DNA of 23,847 nucleotides from CAZAKZ01 sp964485695 (GCA_964485695.1 CAZAKZ010000088.1:1-23847), one strand, 5' to 3'; numbered from the stretch's first letter, positions 16,201-23,724 are shown. The notes: generated by a model from the sequence alone, not told the origin. Made by a program: numbers and translations.

Positions 16201-16258
16201 CAACCACTTCCTGAAGGACGCAAAACCGGCGAAGTGGATCGTGAAGCCGCAGAACTGA
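13238..16258 (+). CDS. Secreted S9 family (prolyl oligopeptidase-like) serine peptidase
   Basis: A 1006-aa alpha/beta-hydrolase peptidase with an N-terminal beta-propeller. Residues 1 to about 25 are a signal peptide ending near 'LPAQT'. Propeller-type repeats follow ('TAFSPDGKWLG', 'LSPDESWLLGY', 'WTSDGKYLIWF'). The C-terminal catalytic domain (about 740-1000) carries Ser848 in 'GHSWGGYE', Asp937 in 'GDNDGAVP' and His969 in 'NEAHGLRK', a complete triad. Family members cleave oligopeptides, here probably in the periplasm. Two low-complexity insertions break the propeller: a Lys/Ala/Pro-rich run (about 250-306) and a Pro/Arg-rich run (about 394-443). They explain why the protein is longer than usual (about 650-800 aa). 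Its stop is 9 bp from the convergent selB stop. Confidence 0.9.
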   Translation: MRCLRSILPVLSLILAFQVGVVLPAQTVEKRPWKLDDAKRFKSVSGTAFSPDGKWLGTLLRSSASSTSRGMRRAGRTGTLLLYSTNPLAKKKEITGVTGFRFMKDSGWLLYTQRQATPDKSKKKTEKRPRSERWKRMMERLKKSGGGASTPAPESGSRPSRTLDLTLEALGGKKKYALKAIREYTLSEDGRYLFYVKSDDAGKNAILVHDRKGMNPSRDKKIVEGKDSLSGLAWKKERNALWFYSNRDLAKSKAKAKPKTKAKAKPKTKPKPKARPGSKKKEKSGEKEKGKTPGSKTVEDGEKKKTPPARPSRLWSWSLKSKKLRPLAGPGVGKGFPENQTLAGASSRMSRFMRGRTIPARFMSRMGRRFSGGGVRLAKDGKRLFVYTMEPRRSTSTVSTPRPPGSSPQGPRPRPARETRRLASAEPPPADPPAAGAAPPKPDVVIWHWKDKKVPTEASKRRARPSRTLFEMDLKTGAYRKLSDGKVSMSLSPDESWLLGYDAEPYGAYTSWDRNYSDVYLTSVKTLKKKKLFEKFSARLRWTSDGKYLIWFTDGDWHAMRAADPKPRNLTKGMGLKLGERGHGGGVLMPDKAHVLIQDEHDVWKVSLEGKTPVVNLTKIGRRDDIRFRPVALWSEAGKTDTELYFEKGERLYLEAFNNQTKSSSYHVLNLASGKLRKLVEMDRTLSRPRRAEKGDLFHFTVQDFDQYPDLWISDREFRDMRRVTRANPWLSEIDLPKNVLVEWRNLDGKPLQGILTLPCGYTSGKRYPMIVYIYEKLSHNLHRFRAPKLVYSSTMWAAEGYAVFQPDIIYDIGHPGPSSVKCVLPGVEKVVDMGIADSDRVGLIGHSWGGYETAYIITRTRRFAAAVAGAPVVNMTSAYNGIRWQTGKPRQFQYERSQSRIGGSLWEYPERYVENSPVFHLEKVKTPVLILFGDNDGAVPWYQGIEYMLAMRRLGKQAVFLQYKNEAHGLRKEHNKKDYDRRVLEWFNHFLKDAKPAKWIVKPQN

Positions 16259-16267
16259 GTCGGTTTC

Positions 16268-18196
16268 CTACTCTTCCACCGGCCGGCGGAGATCTCCTTC
16301 CCGGCGGGTGAATCCGACGGCGTCCAGGTGCTCGCACAGCGGCACCATGTAGCGCCGGGTGGAGCCCACGTACTCCCGGATGGTCGCCAGGGAGAAGGGG
16401 CCGGAACGGGCGTGGACCTCCCGCATCTTCTCCTTCAGGGCCTCCACGGTCTCGACGGGGAAGAAGATGCCCTCGGTGACCTGCACCACCGCCCCGTTGG
16501 CCTCGGCCTGCTGCAGGATCTCGTTGATGGCCGTGGGCCGGGACCCGATGATCTCCACCAGCTTTGCCTCGGACGGCGGCGTGAAACCGCCATCCAGGAG
16601 CTCCCGGAGGATGCGCTCCCAGAGCTTCACCCGGCCCTCGCTCACCTGGACCTTGAAGGCGGCCAGAGCAAGTTTGTCCAGCTTCACCACCACCGTGCCC
16701 CGGACCTCCAGGGCGTTCACGGCCGCCTGGAGAACGGTTTCCGGGGTGGAGCGCAGGAAGGTGCGCTGCAGGACGTTACGACCGAGGCCCACGAGAAAGG
16801 GATTCTGGTCGTGGAAGCGCTTCAGGAACCTGCAGATCCGGTCTCCCAGGGTTTCCAGGGCGCTCTTGTGGACGGGGTCTTCGAGACCCTGGATGCGGAT
16901 CAGGTCACCGGTCTCCTCCAGGATCTCGAGGCTCTCTCGCACCGCCTCCACGGCCACGCCCGCGCGCGCCGCGATCCGGGTGTCGACAACCTTTTCGATG
17001 CCCACGTCGGCCAGGACCTGGTCGATGCGGGTCCGGTCGTCGCCGGATTCCAGTCGGCTGAGTGCAATGCACTCCTTGTCGGCCCGGCTCACCACGATGC
17101 GCCGGGCCGCGGGCCGCAGCACCGTGCCGCCGCCGAGGGTCCGGACCGCGGTCTCGTCGCGCAGGATAAACCGCTGGCCGTATTCCGCCACCACCGGTTC
17201 GTGGAGCCGGAGCTGGCACAGGGCGGAGTCCCCTGCAACGAGGTGCTTGCCCTCGAGCATCACCAGACGGCCCAGGACGTCGCTGGTGCCCAGGGCCAGC
17301 CGCACCCGCGTGAAAGTGGGAATGCCCTTGGACCGGCCCGGCAGACAACGGACCCGGACATCCAGGTAGGTGGAGGGCGTGAGGTATCCCGGTTCCGCCA
17401 CTTCCATGCCGCGGTGGACCTCCTCTTTCTTGAGGCCCACCAGGTTCACGGCCGTGCGCTGGCCTGCCACCAGGTCCTCGGCCGTGCGGTTGTGGGTCTG
17501 GAGACCCCGGACCCGGAGCCTCCGCCCCCCGGGCAGCAGTTCCACCGAGTCGCCCACGTGGATCTCGCCGCCCAGCATGGAACCCGTGATGACGGTGCCG
17601 CGGCCGGGAATGGAGAAGATGCGGTCCACGGGCACGCGCAGGAAGGAGGACCGGCGGCGGTGCGGGATTTCGGGCACGGCGGCCTCCAGGACCGCCTTGA
17701 GCTCCGGAAGGCCCTGGCCGGTAACACCGCTCACCTCCACCACCGGTGCCCCCTCCAGGGGGGTGTCCAGGAGCAGCAACTCGATCTCCTCCTTCACCTC
17801 GGCCACGTGCTCGGGACTCACCAGGTCCACCTTGTTCAGTGCCACCACGGCCACGTCCACGCCCAGGAGGTCGAGAATTTCCAGGTGCTCTTCGGTCTGG
17901 GGCATGACCCCGTCGTCGGCGGCCACCACCAGCAGGGCCAGGTCGATGCCCGACGCCCCGGCCACCATGGTGCGCACGAACCGCTCGTGGCCCGGCACGT
18001 CCACCACGCCCACGGTGCGGCCGCCCAGGTCGATGTCGGCAATGCCGATGTCGATGGTCATGCCGCGGGCCTTTTCCTCGGGCAGCCAGTCGGTGTCGAT
18101 GCCGGTGAGGGCCTTGATGAGGGTGGTCTTTCCGTGGTCGATGTGGCCGGCCGTGCCCAGGATGAAGTGCGGGGTCCGGTCGCTTGAATCCGTCAT
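16268..18196 (-). CDS. selB: Selenocysteine-specific translation elongation factor SelB
   Basis: A 642-aa GTPase that delivers Sec-tRNA to UGA codons marked by a SECIS element. Its GTP-binding motifs are G1 'GHIDHGKT' (17-24), switch I 'RGMTIDIG' (44-51), G3 'DVPGHE' (66-71) and G4 'NKVD' (121-124). Domains II and III follow ('IFSIPGRGTVITGS', 'LRDETAVRTLGGGTVL'), then a winged-helix C-terminus of normal length for SECIS binding. The frame is open further upstream, but ATG 18196 is chosen because the extension would overlap the preceding glycosyltransferase gene and is arginine/proline-rich junk, while MTDSS...FILGTAGHIDHGKTT is a standard SelB start. It sits 26 bp after the glycosyltransferase in the same direction. 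selA, selD and tRNA-Sec are not in this window. Confidence 0.95.
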   Translation of the reverse strand: MTDSSDRTPHFILGTAGHIDHGKTTLIKALTGIDTDWLPEEKARGMTIDIGIADIDLGGRTVGVVDVPGHERFVRTMVAGASGIDLALLVVAADDGVMPQTEEHLEILDLLGVDVAVVALNKVDLVSPEHVAEVKEEIELLLLDTPLEGAPVVEVSGVTGQGLPELKAVLEAAVPEIPHRRRSSFLRVPVDRIFSIPGRGTVITGSMLGGEIHVGDSVELLPGGRRLRVRGLQTHNRTAEDLVAGQRTAVNLVGLKKEEVHRGMEVAEPGYLTPSTYLDVRVRCLPGRSKGIPTFTRVRLALGTSDVLGRLVMLEGKHLVAGDSALCQLRLHEPVVAEYGQRFILRDETAVRTLGGGTVLRPAARRIVVSRADKECIALSRLESGDDRTRIDQVLADVGIEKVVDTRIAARAGVAVEAVRESLEILEETGDLIRIQGLEDPVHKSALETLGDRICRFLKRFHDQNPFLVGLGRNVLQRTFLRSTPETVLQAAVNALEVRGTVVVKLDKLALAAFKVQVSEGRVKLWERILRELLDGGFTPPSEAKLVEIIGSRPTAINEILQQAEANGAVVQVTEGIFFPVETVEALKEKMREVHARSGPFSLATIREYVGSTRRYMVPLCEHLDAVGFTRREGDLRRPVEE

Positions 18197-18222
18197 GGCG
18201 TACCCTGTCTCATGATTCCACG

Positions 18223-20568
18223 CTACTGGTTTCCGGGCGGAGTTTTCTGTGCCTTCCACTGGGCGAGGCGCGCTTTTTCCTGTTCCAGGACCAGCCGGGC
18301 ATCGGGGATACTCCGGAGGTTGCCCTGCCGGGCCAGGTGGTTCAGGATCTGGACCTGCTGGGTCACGGCCTCGGCGTCCCGGGGATCGCCCTCGAGGGCG
18401 AACCGGCTGGCGTGGGCAAAGATCCGGACCTGAACCGCCCGGTAATCGTCGACGAGGAATTCCCGCCACAACCAGTAGCGGCGGGTCGGCGCGGGCAGTC
18501 TCTTCAGAACGTCGAGGATCCACTGCGCGCACTCCGCGCAGGCCACGGCGATGCCCGGCTCGAAGTTGCCATAGGCCAGATCCGCGGCCAGCTTGACCTG
18601 GTTGAATTCAGTCCGGAATTTCTGGAAGGACAGTATTTCCAGGACCGGGAGCTCGTGCAAGCGCCGGATGTCGAACCTCGACACCCGGGCCCGGGCCTTC
18701 TCGACGCCCAGGCCCGCCTTGCGCCGGCAGTCCATGAGCTTCCCCCTCGCCTCGGCCCGGTTGCCCATTTGATAGTAGATCTCGGCCCACTGCAGGTCGA
18801 TGCCGGAGGAATCCGGAGCCGCCTTGTGGAATCGTTCGAAGGACTCCAGGGCGTTCTGGAACCGCTTCTCCCGGGTGAGAACCGTGCCCTCGAAGCCGGG
18901 CGGCGCCGGGCGGCCCGGCTCCTCGATCCAGAACCGGAAGATCCAGGTGGCGCCGCCGAGGATGGCCACGGGCTCGTACCGGGTCCGCCAGTCGAAGTTG
19001 ATGGGCCGGTCGTAGTTCAGAAGGACATCCCGGTTCAGGGGGTGCACACCCACGGCGTACCAGCCGGTCTGTGGCAGGTAGAACTCCTCCTCCTGGATGT
19101 CGCGACCCCGGATGCCGTACGGCCTCCTGGGATCGATGCGGTTCCACGGCCAGTAGCGCAGCTCCTCGATGCCGTGCTCCTTCTGGAACTCGGCCACCTC
19201 CACCCAGTCCTGGCCCCAGTCGATGTTGCTGTCGTCCAGGAGCGCGGCCCCGCCGCGATACCCCCCCACCACCTCGTTGAAGTAGGGGATGTAGTCGGGA
19301 AACGTCCGGAGGCTCGAGAGGACCACGGCCAGAATCCCGGCCGCCGGCACCCACTTGCCCCACGCCCGGCCGACCCAGGAGATTTTCGCGGTCCGACCGG
19401 CCAGGACCAGGACCAGGGGAAGGCTGGGCAGCACGTAGCGCACGCCGAGGTATTTCCCGGACAGGGTGGAGATCACGAAGACGACGAGAGCCGGGAGCAG
19501 GAGGAACAGACGTTCGGCCACATGCAGCCTGCTTCCTTCGCGCTTCAGCCAGAGTGCACCCAGACCGGCCAAGACCAGGGTGCCCAATGGCATCTTCACC
19601 AGCATCGCCACCAGGTAGTAGTGCGGGATGATGCCCGCGTGGGGCGCGCCCAGGAAGAAGGCTTTGTACCGGGGGTCGTGGTTCGTCCACACCTTGTCGA
19701 ATCCCTCGATGTAGCGCGGGAACTCGTGGAAGGCGTAGAGGACCGCCACCACCAGACCGGCAACCGCCACGTAGACCGCCATGTGGGTCACGTACCAGAG
19801 GAACCGGGAGCCGATCTCGAAGGCCTCCTTGCCGCGGCCCGCGCTCCAGGGACCGCCCGGCAGGAACAGGGAGAGGGTGCACACCAGGCCGTTTAGGCCC
19901 AGGACAAAGATGCCGCTGAACTTGGCGCCCATGGCCAGACCTGTGGTGAGGCCGCAAGCCACGAGGTGGAGCCAGCCGGGCTGCCGGAAGAACCGGATCA
20001 TGTGGTAGAGGGAGGCGACCCAGAAGGCGGTCAGGGTCACGTCGGTGGTGACCAGCCGGGTGTGGGCCAGAATCGTGGGGCAGAAGGCGGCCAGAGTCAG
20101 GGTGACCAGGCCCGCGGCGTTGCCGTAGAGCAGCCGGGCGAGGAGATAGAGGTAGAGGCAGAGCACCATACCCATCATCACGATAGGCACCCGGGCCCAG
20201 AAGAGAAGGGTGCGGTGGTCCTCGAGGTTCCCCCCTTCCGCCCTGGGATCGAAGTGAAAGTGGAAACCGAAGTCGATTCCCATGTTTTCTTTTCTCTTGG
20301 CCGCCATCCAGGTGGGATGGCGGGTGTCGAGCACGGGATCCAGGAAGAGGAGCGGAAATCCGGCCAGGAGCTTGGCCAGGGGAGGGTGCTCCGGATTGAT
20401 GTGGTACTCCCCCGTCTTCCAGTAGGAATAACCCGCGGCAATGTGGGGCACCTCGTCGGTGGTGACGGACTTGCCCGACATGCTGATGCACCCCAGGACT
20501 CCGAACAGGAGCAGCAGGGCCGAGACCATGGCCATGTGAACGGGGCGCCGATCCAGGGGGGAGGACAC
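18223..20568 (-). CDS. PMT/ArnT-like (GT39/GT83) membrane glycosyltransferase with C-terminal repeat region
   Basis: A 781-aa polytopic GT-C-type glycosyltransferase. The first luminal loop after TM1 carries the signature 'TTDEVPHIAAGYSYW' (Asp38-Glu39), followed by 'NPEHPPLAK', as in dolichyl/undecaprenyl-phosphate-sugar transferases of the PMT/ArnT group. About ten membrane segments fill residues 12 to about 420. The soluble C-terminal part contains TPR-like helices ('FERFHKAAPDSSGID', 'AEIYYQMGNRAEARGKL'). The likely role is transfer of a sugar from a polyprenyl carrier to protein or lipid in the envelope. GTG 20568 is chosen because AAGGAG lies about 8 nt upstream, directly after the stop of the preceding small gene; a start at 20643 would overlap that gene by about 60 bp. 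It is the middle gene of a three-gene minus-strand run with selB. The substrate is unknown. Confidence 0.85.
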   Translation of the reverse strand: MSSPLDRRPVHMAMVSALLLLFGVLGCISMSGKSVTTDEVPHIAAGYSYWKTGEYHINPEHPPLAKLLAGFPLLFLDPVLDTRHPTWMAAKRKENMGIDFGFHFHFDPRAEGGNLEDHRTLLFWARVPIVMMGMVLCLYLYLLARLLYGNAAGLVTLTLAAFCPTILAHTRLVTTDVTLTAFWVASLYHMIRFFRQPGWLHLVACGLTTGLAMGAKFSGIFVLGLNGLVCTLSLFLPGGPWSAGRGKEAFEIGSRFLWYVTHMAVYVAVAGLVVAVLYAFHEFPRYIEGFDKVWTNHDPRYKAFFLGAPHAGIIPHYYLVAMLVKMPLGTLVLAGLGALWLKREGSRLHVAERLFLLLPALVVFVISTLSGKYLGVRYVLPSLPLVLVLAGRTAKISWVGRAWGKWVPAAGILAVVLSSLRTFPDYIPYFNEVVGGYRGGAALLDDSNIDWGQDWVEVAEFQKEHGIEELRYWPWNRIDPRRPYGIRGRDIQEEEFYLPQTGWYAVGVHPLNRDVLLNYDRPINFDWRTRYEPVAILGGATWIFRFWIEEPGRPAPPGFEGTVLTREKRFQNALESFERFHKAAPDSSGIDLQWAEIYYQMGNRAEARGKLMDCRRKAGLGVEKARARVSRFDIRRLHELPVLEILSFQKFRTEFNQVKLAADLAYGNFEPGIAVACAECAQWILDVLKRLPAPTRRYWLWREFLVDDYRAVQVRIFAHASRFALEGDPRDAEAVTQQVQILNHLARQGNLRSIPDARLVLEQEKARLAQWKAQKTPPGNQ

Positions 20569-20582
20569 CAGAGCGACTCCTT

Positions 20583-20885
20583 TTACTTGACCTCGCCTTG
20601 CTTCTTGTTCTTCTCGGAAGCCTTGCGAAGGCTTTCCAGCCACTCTGCCTGTGCTCTACGCCTCTTCTCTTCCTGCTGGAAGAGCGCCTCCAGGTCCCGG
20701 GCGGGGGCGCCCACGCCCCGGGTGGGCAATGCGGTCCGGGCCGGAGCGCCGGCCGAGATCTTTCCGGGCGCCTGAGGGGCGATCGCCTCGGGGGATGCCA
20801 CGGCTTCGGGATCGCTCCCGCAGCTGACTCCGAGCGCTGTGCACGTCAGTAACACCAGCGATAGAATGAATTTGAGGCAGCTCAT
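20583..20885 (-). CDS. Small putative lipoprotein/exported protein with helical C-terminus
   Basis: A 100-aa protein. Residues 1-21 ('MSCLKFILSLVLLTCTALGVS') form a signal peptide followed by Cys22. The lipobox is imperfect (Gly-Val-Ser-Cys, with Gly instead of Leu/Val at -3), so lipidation is likely but not certain. A Pro/Ala-rich spacer follows, then a charged amphipathic helix (about 66-98) rich in Glu, Lys and Arg. No known domain is recognised. It ends 14 nt before the glycosyltransferase GTG, and that gap contains the downstream ribosome binding site, so the two are coupled. No Shine-Dalgarno is visible before its own ATG. A role as a small partner of the glycosyltransferase is only suggested by position. 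Confidence 0.65.
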   Translation of the reverse strand: MSCLKFILSLVLLTCTALGVSCGSDPEAVASPEAIAPQAPGKISAGAPARTALPTRGVGAPARDLEALFQQEEKRRRAQAEWLESLRKASEKNKKQGEVK

Positions 20886-20894
20886 GACTGTACT

Positions 20895-20922
20895 ACCGTA
20901 ACGGCTGCTCCCCGCAAGTCAA
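20895..20922 (-). promoter_or_regulatory. Possible promoter of the lipoprotein-PMT-selB operon
   Basis: On the minus strand TTGACT (20917-20922, 5/6 to consensus) and TACGGT (20895-20900, 3/6) are spaced 16 bp. The -10 ends only 9 nt before the ATG at 20885, so transcription from it would give an almost leaderless mRNA. That fits the lack of a Shine-Dalgarno there. Confidence 0.3.
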
Positions 20923-20990
20923 GAACGGGGTTGGCCTGGGTCCGCTGAACCGGAAAGCCGATGGGACGCGACGGCCTCCCCTCCGGTCGT

Positions 20991-20996
20991 TATACT
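20991..20996 (+). promoter_or_regulatory. Possible -10 box of the lipoprotein gene at 21038
   Basis: TATACT (5/6 to the sigma70 -10) lies 41 nt before the chosen ATG. The -35 region is poor (GCGACG at 17 bp spacing). If used, transcription would begin near 21003, which argues against the ATG at 21005 as the true start and for ATG 21038. Confidence 0.35.
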
Positions 20997-21037
20997 TACC
21001 ATACATGATTTCAACCGCAATCAGGAATGGATCAATC

Positions 21038-21460
21038 ATGAGAGTTCTTGTGGTCCTCGCCGCTTGTCTGGCCGTGGCGGGATGCGCCAGTCCCGAGTCT
21101 GGTTTCTTCCGCTACGGCCCGGAGCCCCTGCCTGCGCTGGAGACCGATGCCGGAGTGGAGCTCTTCCGGGGGGAGCCAGACCGGCCCCACCAGGAAATCG
21201 GGGAGCTGATGGTGATGGGAGGTTCGCTCGAGGAGGCGGACGAGCTCAGAACCCTCCTCCTGGAGAAGGCCCGCTCCGTGGGTGCCCCGGCCGTGAAGGC
21301 CGTTCGCATGGATCCGGTACCGGAGGCGGGGGACGTGGTCTGGAACCACGGGCCTTACTTCGGCCCGCGGGGCTGGGGCGCGAGTTACCCGGTGCACGTC
21401 GGCGGCCGGTATCGCACCCTGGTCCGCGGCATCGCCATTGTCTGGGTAGAAGAGAAATAG
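21038..21460 (+). CDS. Putative outer-membrane or periplasmic lipoprotein, function unknown
   Basis: A 140-aa protein from ATG 21038. An in-frame ATG at 21005 exists, but starting at 21038 places a clean lipoprotein signal, 'MRVLVVLAACLAVAGC', at the very N-terminus, with a textbook lipobox (Val-Ala-Gly-Cys16) and AGGA about 13 nt upstream. The mature part contains 'HQEIGELMVMGGSLEEADELRTLLLEKARSVGAPAVKAV', an alpha/beta segment typical of small envelope lipoproteins whose core resembles YbjQ/DUF4156-like folds; this resemblance is by pattern only. It then has 'YRTLVRGIAIVWVEEK' as the last strand. It is divergent from the lipoprotein-PMT-selB operon and 85 bp upstream of the vWA gene. No enzymatic motif is seen. 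Confidence 0.7.
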   Translation: MRVLVVLAACLAVAGCASPESGFFRYGPEPLPALETDAGVELFRGEPDRPHQEIGELMVMGGSLEEADELRTLLLEKARSVGAPAVKAVRMDPVPEAGDVVWNHGPYFGPRGWGASYPVHVGGRYRTLVRGIAIVWVEEK

Positions 21461-21534
21461 ACGCCAGATTTTTCTGAAACTCCTGCCCGACCCCCGGCGT
21501 CGAATCGCCTCGCTTCGGGAAAACCAACCGTGAC

Positions 21535-21542
21535 GGAGGTGA
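21535..21542 (+). promoter_or_regulatory. Near-perfect Shine-Dalgarno of the vWA gene
   Basis: GGAGGTGA matches the 16S anti-Shine-Dalgarno over eight bases and ends 3 nt before ATG 21546. It is the strongest ribosome binding site in the window and fixes the start. Confidence 0.75.
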
Positions 21543-21545
21543 TTC

Positions 21546-22631
21546 ATGAATCCGAGAAAATCCATACCAGTCGCGATGCTTGCCCTGGTCCTGGCCGGTT
21601 CCCCTGTCGTGGCCCAGGAGGCCAGGCAAGGCCCCGAAATGGACGTGGTCTTCGTCCTGGACACCACGGGCAGCATGTCGGCCCTGATCCAGACGGCCAA
21701 GGAGAAGATCTGGGCCATGGCCAACGAGATCTTGCGGGGCAAGCCGAGACCCCGGCTCAGGATCGGACTGGTGGCCTACCGCGACCGCCGCGACGCCTAC
21801 GTGACCCGGACCTTCGCCCTCACCTCAGACCTCGACCAGGTGTTCAGGAATCTCATGGGATTCAAGGCCGAGGGCGGTGGTGACACGCGCGAGCACGTGA
21901 ACAAGGCGCTCCACGATGCGGTCCACACCCTGGCCTGGACCGAGGCCAAGGGCGCGGTTAAGATCATCTTCCTGGTGGGCGACGCGCCGCCCCACATGGA
22001 CTACGACGACGGCTTCGACTACCGAAAATCGGCGAGCCAGGCCATCGGCAAGGGCATCATGGTGAACACCCTCCGCATCGGCGCCATCACCGGCACCGAG
22101 GCCGTGTGGCAGGAGATTGCCCGCCTGGCCGACGGATCGTACCGGGAGATCCGGATCGATCCCGCCCGAGCCGCCGCCGTGGTCAAGACCGAGTACGATG
22201 ACCGGCTCGAGGCGCTGCGCAGAAAGCTGGGCGGCGGGAGGCCGGGCGCACCCGGGAAGGCGGCCGGGGCAAGGGTCTATCTGGCGCACCGCCTCACGAA
22301 GTCGAAGGACCGGAAGGGAGACCTCATCGACGACATCATCGCCGGCAGAATCAAGGTGGACGCCGTGCCCGAGTCCCGGCTCCCGGCCGAGTTGAAGAAG
22401 CTCGCCGGCCCGGCCCGCGTCAAGAAGCTCCAGGCCCTGATGGGAGAGCGCAAGAAACTCCTGGCCGAGCTCGAGTCGCTGGAGGCCCGGCGGAGCGCCG
22501 CCGTCGACAAGAAGCTCAAAGAGCGGGCCCGAAAAGCCCGCGTGGGAGACGATGGCTTTGACCGCGCCGTGGTGGACGAGGTCAAGAAGGCCGCGGGCAA
22601 GGCGGGCATCAAGTACGAGGACGGCAAGTAG
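21546..22631 (+). CDS. Secreted von Willebrand factor A-domain protein
   Basis: A 361-aa protein with a signal peptide (residues 1 to about 23, 'VVAQ-EA') and a vWA domain (about 31-200). The MIDAS metal site is readable: 'DTTGSMS' (Asp39, Thr41, Ser43), Thr114 in 'GGDTREH' and Asp146 in 'VGDAPPH'. vWA domains bind divalent metal and mediate protein contacts at the cell surface or in the periplasm. The C-terminal half (about 225-361) is charged and helical ('KKLQALMGERKKLLAELESLEARRSAAVDKKL'), possibly coiled coil. The gene ends just before a strong intrinsic terminator. Partners are unknown, and no MoxR-type ATPase is adjacent. Confidence 0.88.
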   Translation: MNPRKSIPVAMLALVLAGSPVVAQEARQGPEMDVVFVLDTTGSMSALIQTAKEKIWAMANEILRGKPRPRLRIGLVAYRDRRDAYVTRTFALTSDLDQVFRNLMGFKAEGGGDTREHVNKALHDAVHTLAWTEAKGAVKIIFLVGDAPPHMDYDDGFDYRKSASQAIGKGIMVNTLRIGAITGTEAVWQEIARLADGSYREIRIDPARAAAVVKTEYDDRLEALRRKLGGGRPGAPGKAAGARVYLAHRLTKSKDRKGDLIDDIIAGRIKVDAVPESRLPAELKKLAGPARVKKLQALMGERKKLLAELESLEARRSAAVDKKLKERARKARVGDDGFDRAVVDEVKKAAGKAGIKYEDGK

Positions 22632-22652
22632 TTCCTCCGTAGAAACAGCGAG

Positions 22653-22680
22653 AGCGCCGGTTGATCCCGGCGCTTTTTTT
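22653..22680 (+). terminator. Strong intrinsic terminator after the vWA gene
   Basis: agcgccgg (22653-22660) pairs perfectly with ccggcgct (22667-22674) around a TTGATC loop, directly followed by six more T residues (22675-22680). This is the best terminator in the window and lies 21 nt after the vWA stop. Confidence 0.9.
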
Positions 22681-22689
22681 GTATTTAAA
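22661..22689 (+). promoter_or_regulatory. Possible promoter overlapping the terminator, for the GT2 gene
   Basis: TTGATC in the terminator loop (22661-22666) and TTTAAA (22684-22689) are spaced 17 bp and match sigma70 boxes at 4/6 each. It lies 24 nt before the GT2 ATG. The compact arrangement would let the terminator end vWA transcripts while the same DNA starts the next unit. The evidence is weak. Confidence 0.25.
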
Positions 22690-22713
22690 GGGGCCGTGGA
22701 GGAAATCTGGATC

Positions 22714-23715
22714 ATGGCCATTTCGCCCGTCGTCGTCACGCTTGTCACCTGGAACGCCCGTTCCCACGTCCGGGCCTGCCTGGGATCGGTGCTGGCCCAG
22801 ACCATACCCCCCGCCGCAATCCGAGTCATCGACAACGCCTCCAGGGACGGCACCGCGGACGAGGTGGCGGCCCACTTCCCCAGCGTGGAACTCCACCGAA
22901 ACGCCCGGAACGAGGGCTATGCCGCGGCCCAAAACCGCGGCGCGGCCCTGGCCGAGGGCGCCCGGTACGTCTTCTTCCTGACCCCCGACGTGGTCCTTGC
23001 TCCGGACCACCTGGAGCACCTCATCCAGGCCCTCGACCAGGATCCCGGTGCCGCCTCGGCCGGGGGCAAGCTCCTACGCCCGGACGGAAAGACCCTGGAC
23101 GGAGCGGGCATCGTGGCCGCGGCAAACCGGCACTTCCGGGACCGAGGCCAGGGGGAGACGGATGACGACCGGTACACGAACAGCGCGGTCTTCGCACCCT
23201 GCGGCGCGGCCGTACTCCACCGCCAGGAGGCCCTCCAAGACGCCGCCGTTCGCTCCGAAATCCTGGACGAGTCCTTCCTCGCGTACAAGGAGGACGTGGA
23301 CCTGGCCTGGCGCCTCCGCCTCCGCGGCTGGCAGATCCTCTACGTACCCGAAGCCGAGGCCCGCCACGCCCGGGCCGCCCCATACACCCTCGGCCCCTCC
23401 GGAACACGTCGCTCCCTCACTGCCCTCCGCCGGGACCGGCGCGCCCTACCCCCCCTTGTCCGCCGCCTCTCGGCCAGAAACCAGCTCCTGCTCCTGGTGA
23501 AGAACGAACACCCCCGGGTCCTGCTCTCCCCGGACCTGTTCCGTATCCTGGGCCGGCAACTGGCCCTCCTGGCCTACACCCTGGTGCTGGAACCGTCGAC
23601 GATCCCCGCCTACTTCGGCTTCCTGACCCGGCTCCCCGACGCCCTGCGCCGCCGCCTGGCCTTCCGGAGAAAGGTCAAATACCCGGAATGCCGGTCCTGG
23701 TTCCACCGGCTTTGA
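22714..23715 (+). CDS. Family 2 glycosyltransferase (rhamnosyltransferase-like)
   Basis: A 333-aa GT-A-fold glycosyltransferase. The frame is open upstream into the vWA gene, but ATG 22714 is chosen because it directly precedes the family N-terminal strand 'VVVTLVTWNARSHVRACLGSV' and follows GGAGG (22698-22702). Motifs are 'IDNASRDGT' (39-47, nucleotide-binding Asp), 'FFLTPDVVL' (87-95, the DxD-position acid Asp92) and 'AYKEDVDLAWRLRLRGW', the conserved ED catalytic region. The C-terminal part (about 245-333) is helical and basic, as in WbbL/rhamnosyltransferase-like enzymes that act at the membrane face. It likely adds a sugar to a cell-envelope glycan from a nucleotide-sugar donor. It stands as its own transcription unit between a terminator and tRNA-Arg. 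Confidence 0.88.
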   Translation: MAISPVVVTLVTWNARSHVRACLGSVLAQTIPPAAIRVIDNASRDGTADEVAAHFPSVELHRNARNEGYAAAQNRGAALAEGARYVFFLTPDVVLAPDHLEHLIQALDQDPGAASAGGKLLRPDGKTLDGAGIVAAANRHFRDRGQGETDDDRYTNSAVFAPCGAAVLHRQEALQDAAVRSEILDESFLAYKEDVDLAWRLRLRGWQILYVPEAEARHARAAPYTLGPSGTRRSLTALRRDRRALPPLVRRLSARNQLLLLVKNEHPRVLLSPDLFRILGRQLALLAYTLVLEPSTIPAYFGFLTRLPDALRRRLAFRRKVKYPECRSWFHRL

Positions 23716-23724
23716 AACCGGGCC

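Noticed and set aside
14120..16207. A 695-codon open frame on the minus strand
   Set aside because: It is antisense to the S9 peptidase, whose catalytic triad and signal peptide are clear; the antisense product has no domain and is His/Val/Leu-skewed as expected of a shadow frame.
16328..18187. A 619-codon open frame on the plus strand
   Set aside because: Antisense to selB, which has all GTPase motifs; no coding signal or start context of its own.
18197..18532. N-terminal extension of SelB
   Set aside because: It overlaps the glycosyltransferase 3' end, is Arg/Pro-rich without homology-like features, and a standard SelB N-terminus begins at 18196.
20569..20643. Longer N-terminus for the PMT glycosyltransferase
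   Set aside because: It would overlap the preceding small gene by about 60 bp, whereas GTG 20568 has AAGGAG at good spacing right after that gene's stop.
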